In this document: positions 63,469-64,000 of the stretch, in pieces
How positions within the stretch are numbered: position 1 is the first letter of the stretch
How the letters are laid out: each line of letters starts with the position of its first letter
DNA from: Muriiphilus sp048268845
GTDB lineage: Bacteria > Pseudomonadota > Alphaproteobacteria > Rhodobacterales > Rhodobacteraceae
Reading direction: 5' to 3'
Assembly: GCA_048268845.1 (NCBI GenBank)
Contig: JBLWUQ010000014.1
Span: 1-64,000, forward strand
DNA length: 64,000 nt
Position numbers and translations under genes: made by a program
Notes under the pieces: generated by a model
Database searches by the model: none
The model's input: the letters and a program-made list of their open reading frames with translations, nothing else
Told to the model about the DNA's origin: nothing

Positions 63469-63864
63469 CTATTCCGTGGTCTTGCCGTCGAAATGCTCGT
63501 CATCCGCTTCCGCTTCGGCCTTGGTCTTGTGCACCACGCCGTCGCGATGCTCGGGCGGGCCGTAGATCGTGTAGAGCGTCAGCACCTCCGACCCGGTATT
63601 GGTCACGTTGTGACGCGCGCCGGCTGGCACCACGATACCGTCGTCGGCCTTGATCGGGCGGGTGGTCTTGTCGATCAGAAGCTCGCCCTCACCGCTTTCG
63701 ATGCGGAAGAACTGGTCGTGGTCGTCGTGGACCTCCTCGCCGATGTCCTCGCCCGGTTTCAGCGCCATCAGCACCAGTTGCAGGTTCTTGCCGGTATAGA
63801 GCACCCGCCGGAAATCGCGGTTCTCCTCGGTGCGTTCTTCGATATCGTCGAGATAGCCCTTCAT
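63469..63864 (-). CDS. Cupin-domain protein
   Basis: This 131-residue single cupin has the metal motif EEVHDDHDQFFRIESGEG (His, His and Glu ligands) and the second histidine in VVPAGARHNVTN. Cupins of this size are oxygenases, isomerases or sensors; the reaction is unknown. I chose the start at 63864 because AAAGGAG lies eight bases upstream; earlier ATGs lack such a site. Confidence 0.9.
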   Translation of the reverse strand: MKGYLDDIEERTEENRDFRRVLYTGKNLQLVLMALKPGEDIGEEVHDDHDQFFRIESGEGELLIDKTTRPIKADDGIVVPAGARHNVTNTGSEVLTLYTIYGPPEHRDGVVHKTKAEAEADDEHFDGKTTE

Positions 63865-64000
63865 GGTGATCGCTCCTTTCATTTCGTGCGCGATCCCGTG
63901 TGCCGGGACCGGCTTACTTGTAACATGTGTGGCCCGGACCGCCGCTTCAACACGGTGCGGCCACATGCCCCTGATAACCGCGCCGTGACCGGCCAAGGCT
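63865..64000. other. Right window edge, cupin upstream region
   Basis: These 136 bases hold the cupin ribosome site and promoter. No further gene is recognisable before the window ends. Confidence 0.4.

Overview
The window is GC-rich chromosomal DNA from an alphaproteobacterium, almost certainly a member of the Rhodobacteraceae (Rhodobacterales). The evidence is the gene order (chvI-chvG-hprK-rapZ-EIIA-HPr next to pckA; lepB-rnc-era; def-def-def-fmt), a probable methylsuccinyl-CoA dehydrogenase of the ethylmalonyl-CoA pathway, the aerobic-type cobN cobaltochelatase, and frequent GTG/TTG starts with 1-4 base start/stop overlaps. It is mostly core genome. No rRNA, tRNA, CRISPR array, transposase or prophage was seen.

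Layout. 0-6 kb, minus strand: 5' end of tuf, a lipoprotein, an M48 protease and a YjgN-type membrane protein downstream of parC. 6-12 kb: SH3 protein, SDR, HIG1-type small membrane protein, PduO-type cobalamin adenosyltransferase, etfB-etfA, DUF6473 protein, 3-hydroxybutyryl-CoA dehydrogenase. 12-19.5 kb: acyltransferase, HPr, EIIA-Man, rapZ, short hprK, chvG, chvI, and divergent pckA. 19.5-27.8 kb: TSUP permease, mcd, TetR, recO, and the lepB-rnc-eamA-era-DUF1491 chain. 28-34.4 kb: rpoZ, rel, DUF2062, then a coupled run pdxJ, small secreted protein, acpS, TPP enzyme.

34.4-43.3 kb and 50.7-53.0 kb are B12 loci: cobO, a multi-TM protein of unknown role, cobN, cobW, a solitary cbiM behind a cobalamin riboswitch, then cobD, cobC and a DUF1636 protein. 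smc lies between them, followed by a visibly AT-richer membrane-protein gene and a segment with a tiny membrane peptide ORF, strong Shine-Dalgarno and GC hairpin. 53-64 kb: receiver-only regulator, HAD hydrolase, ornithine-cyclodeaminase-like protein, alpha/beta hydrolase, fmt with three tandem peptide deformylases (the last degenerate), C-S lyase, L,D-transpeptidase, folK, NYN-domain protein, phospholipase D-like protein and a cupin.

How the genes work together (inference): the ethylmalonyl-CoA pathway needs adenosylcobalamin for its mutases and an electron acceptor for Mcd. The window holds mcd, the ETF pair, a hydroxybutyryl-CoA dehydrogenase, two unrelated cobalamin adenosyltransferases and much of the B12 assembly route. 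The ChvGI/HprK/HPr block next to gluconeogenic pckA suggests envelope/acid sensing coupled to carbon status. The best candidates for something undescribed are the small peptide/hairpin locus near 49.3 kb, the membrane protein inside the B12 cluster, and the deformylase-like pseudoenzyme kept in a coupled operon.
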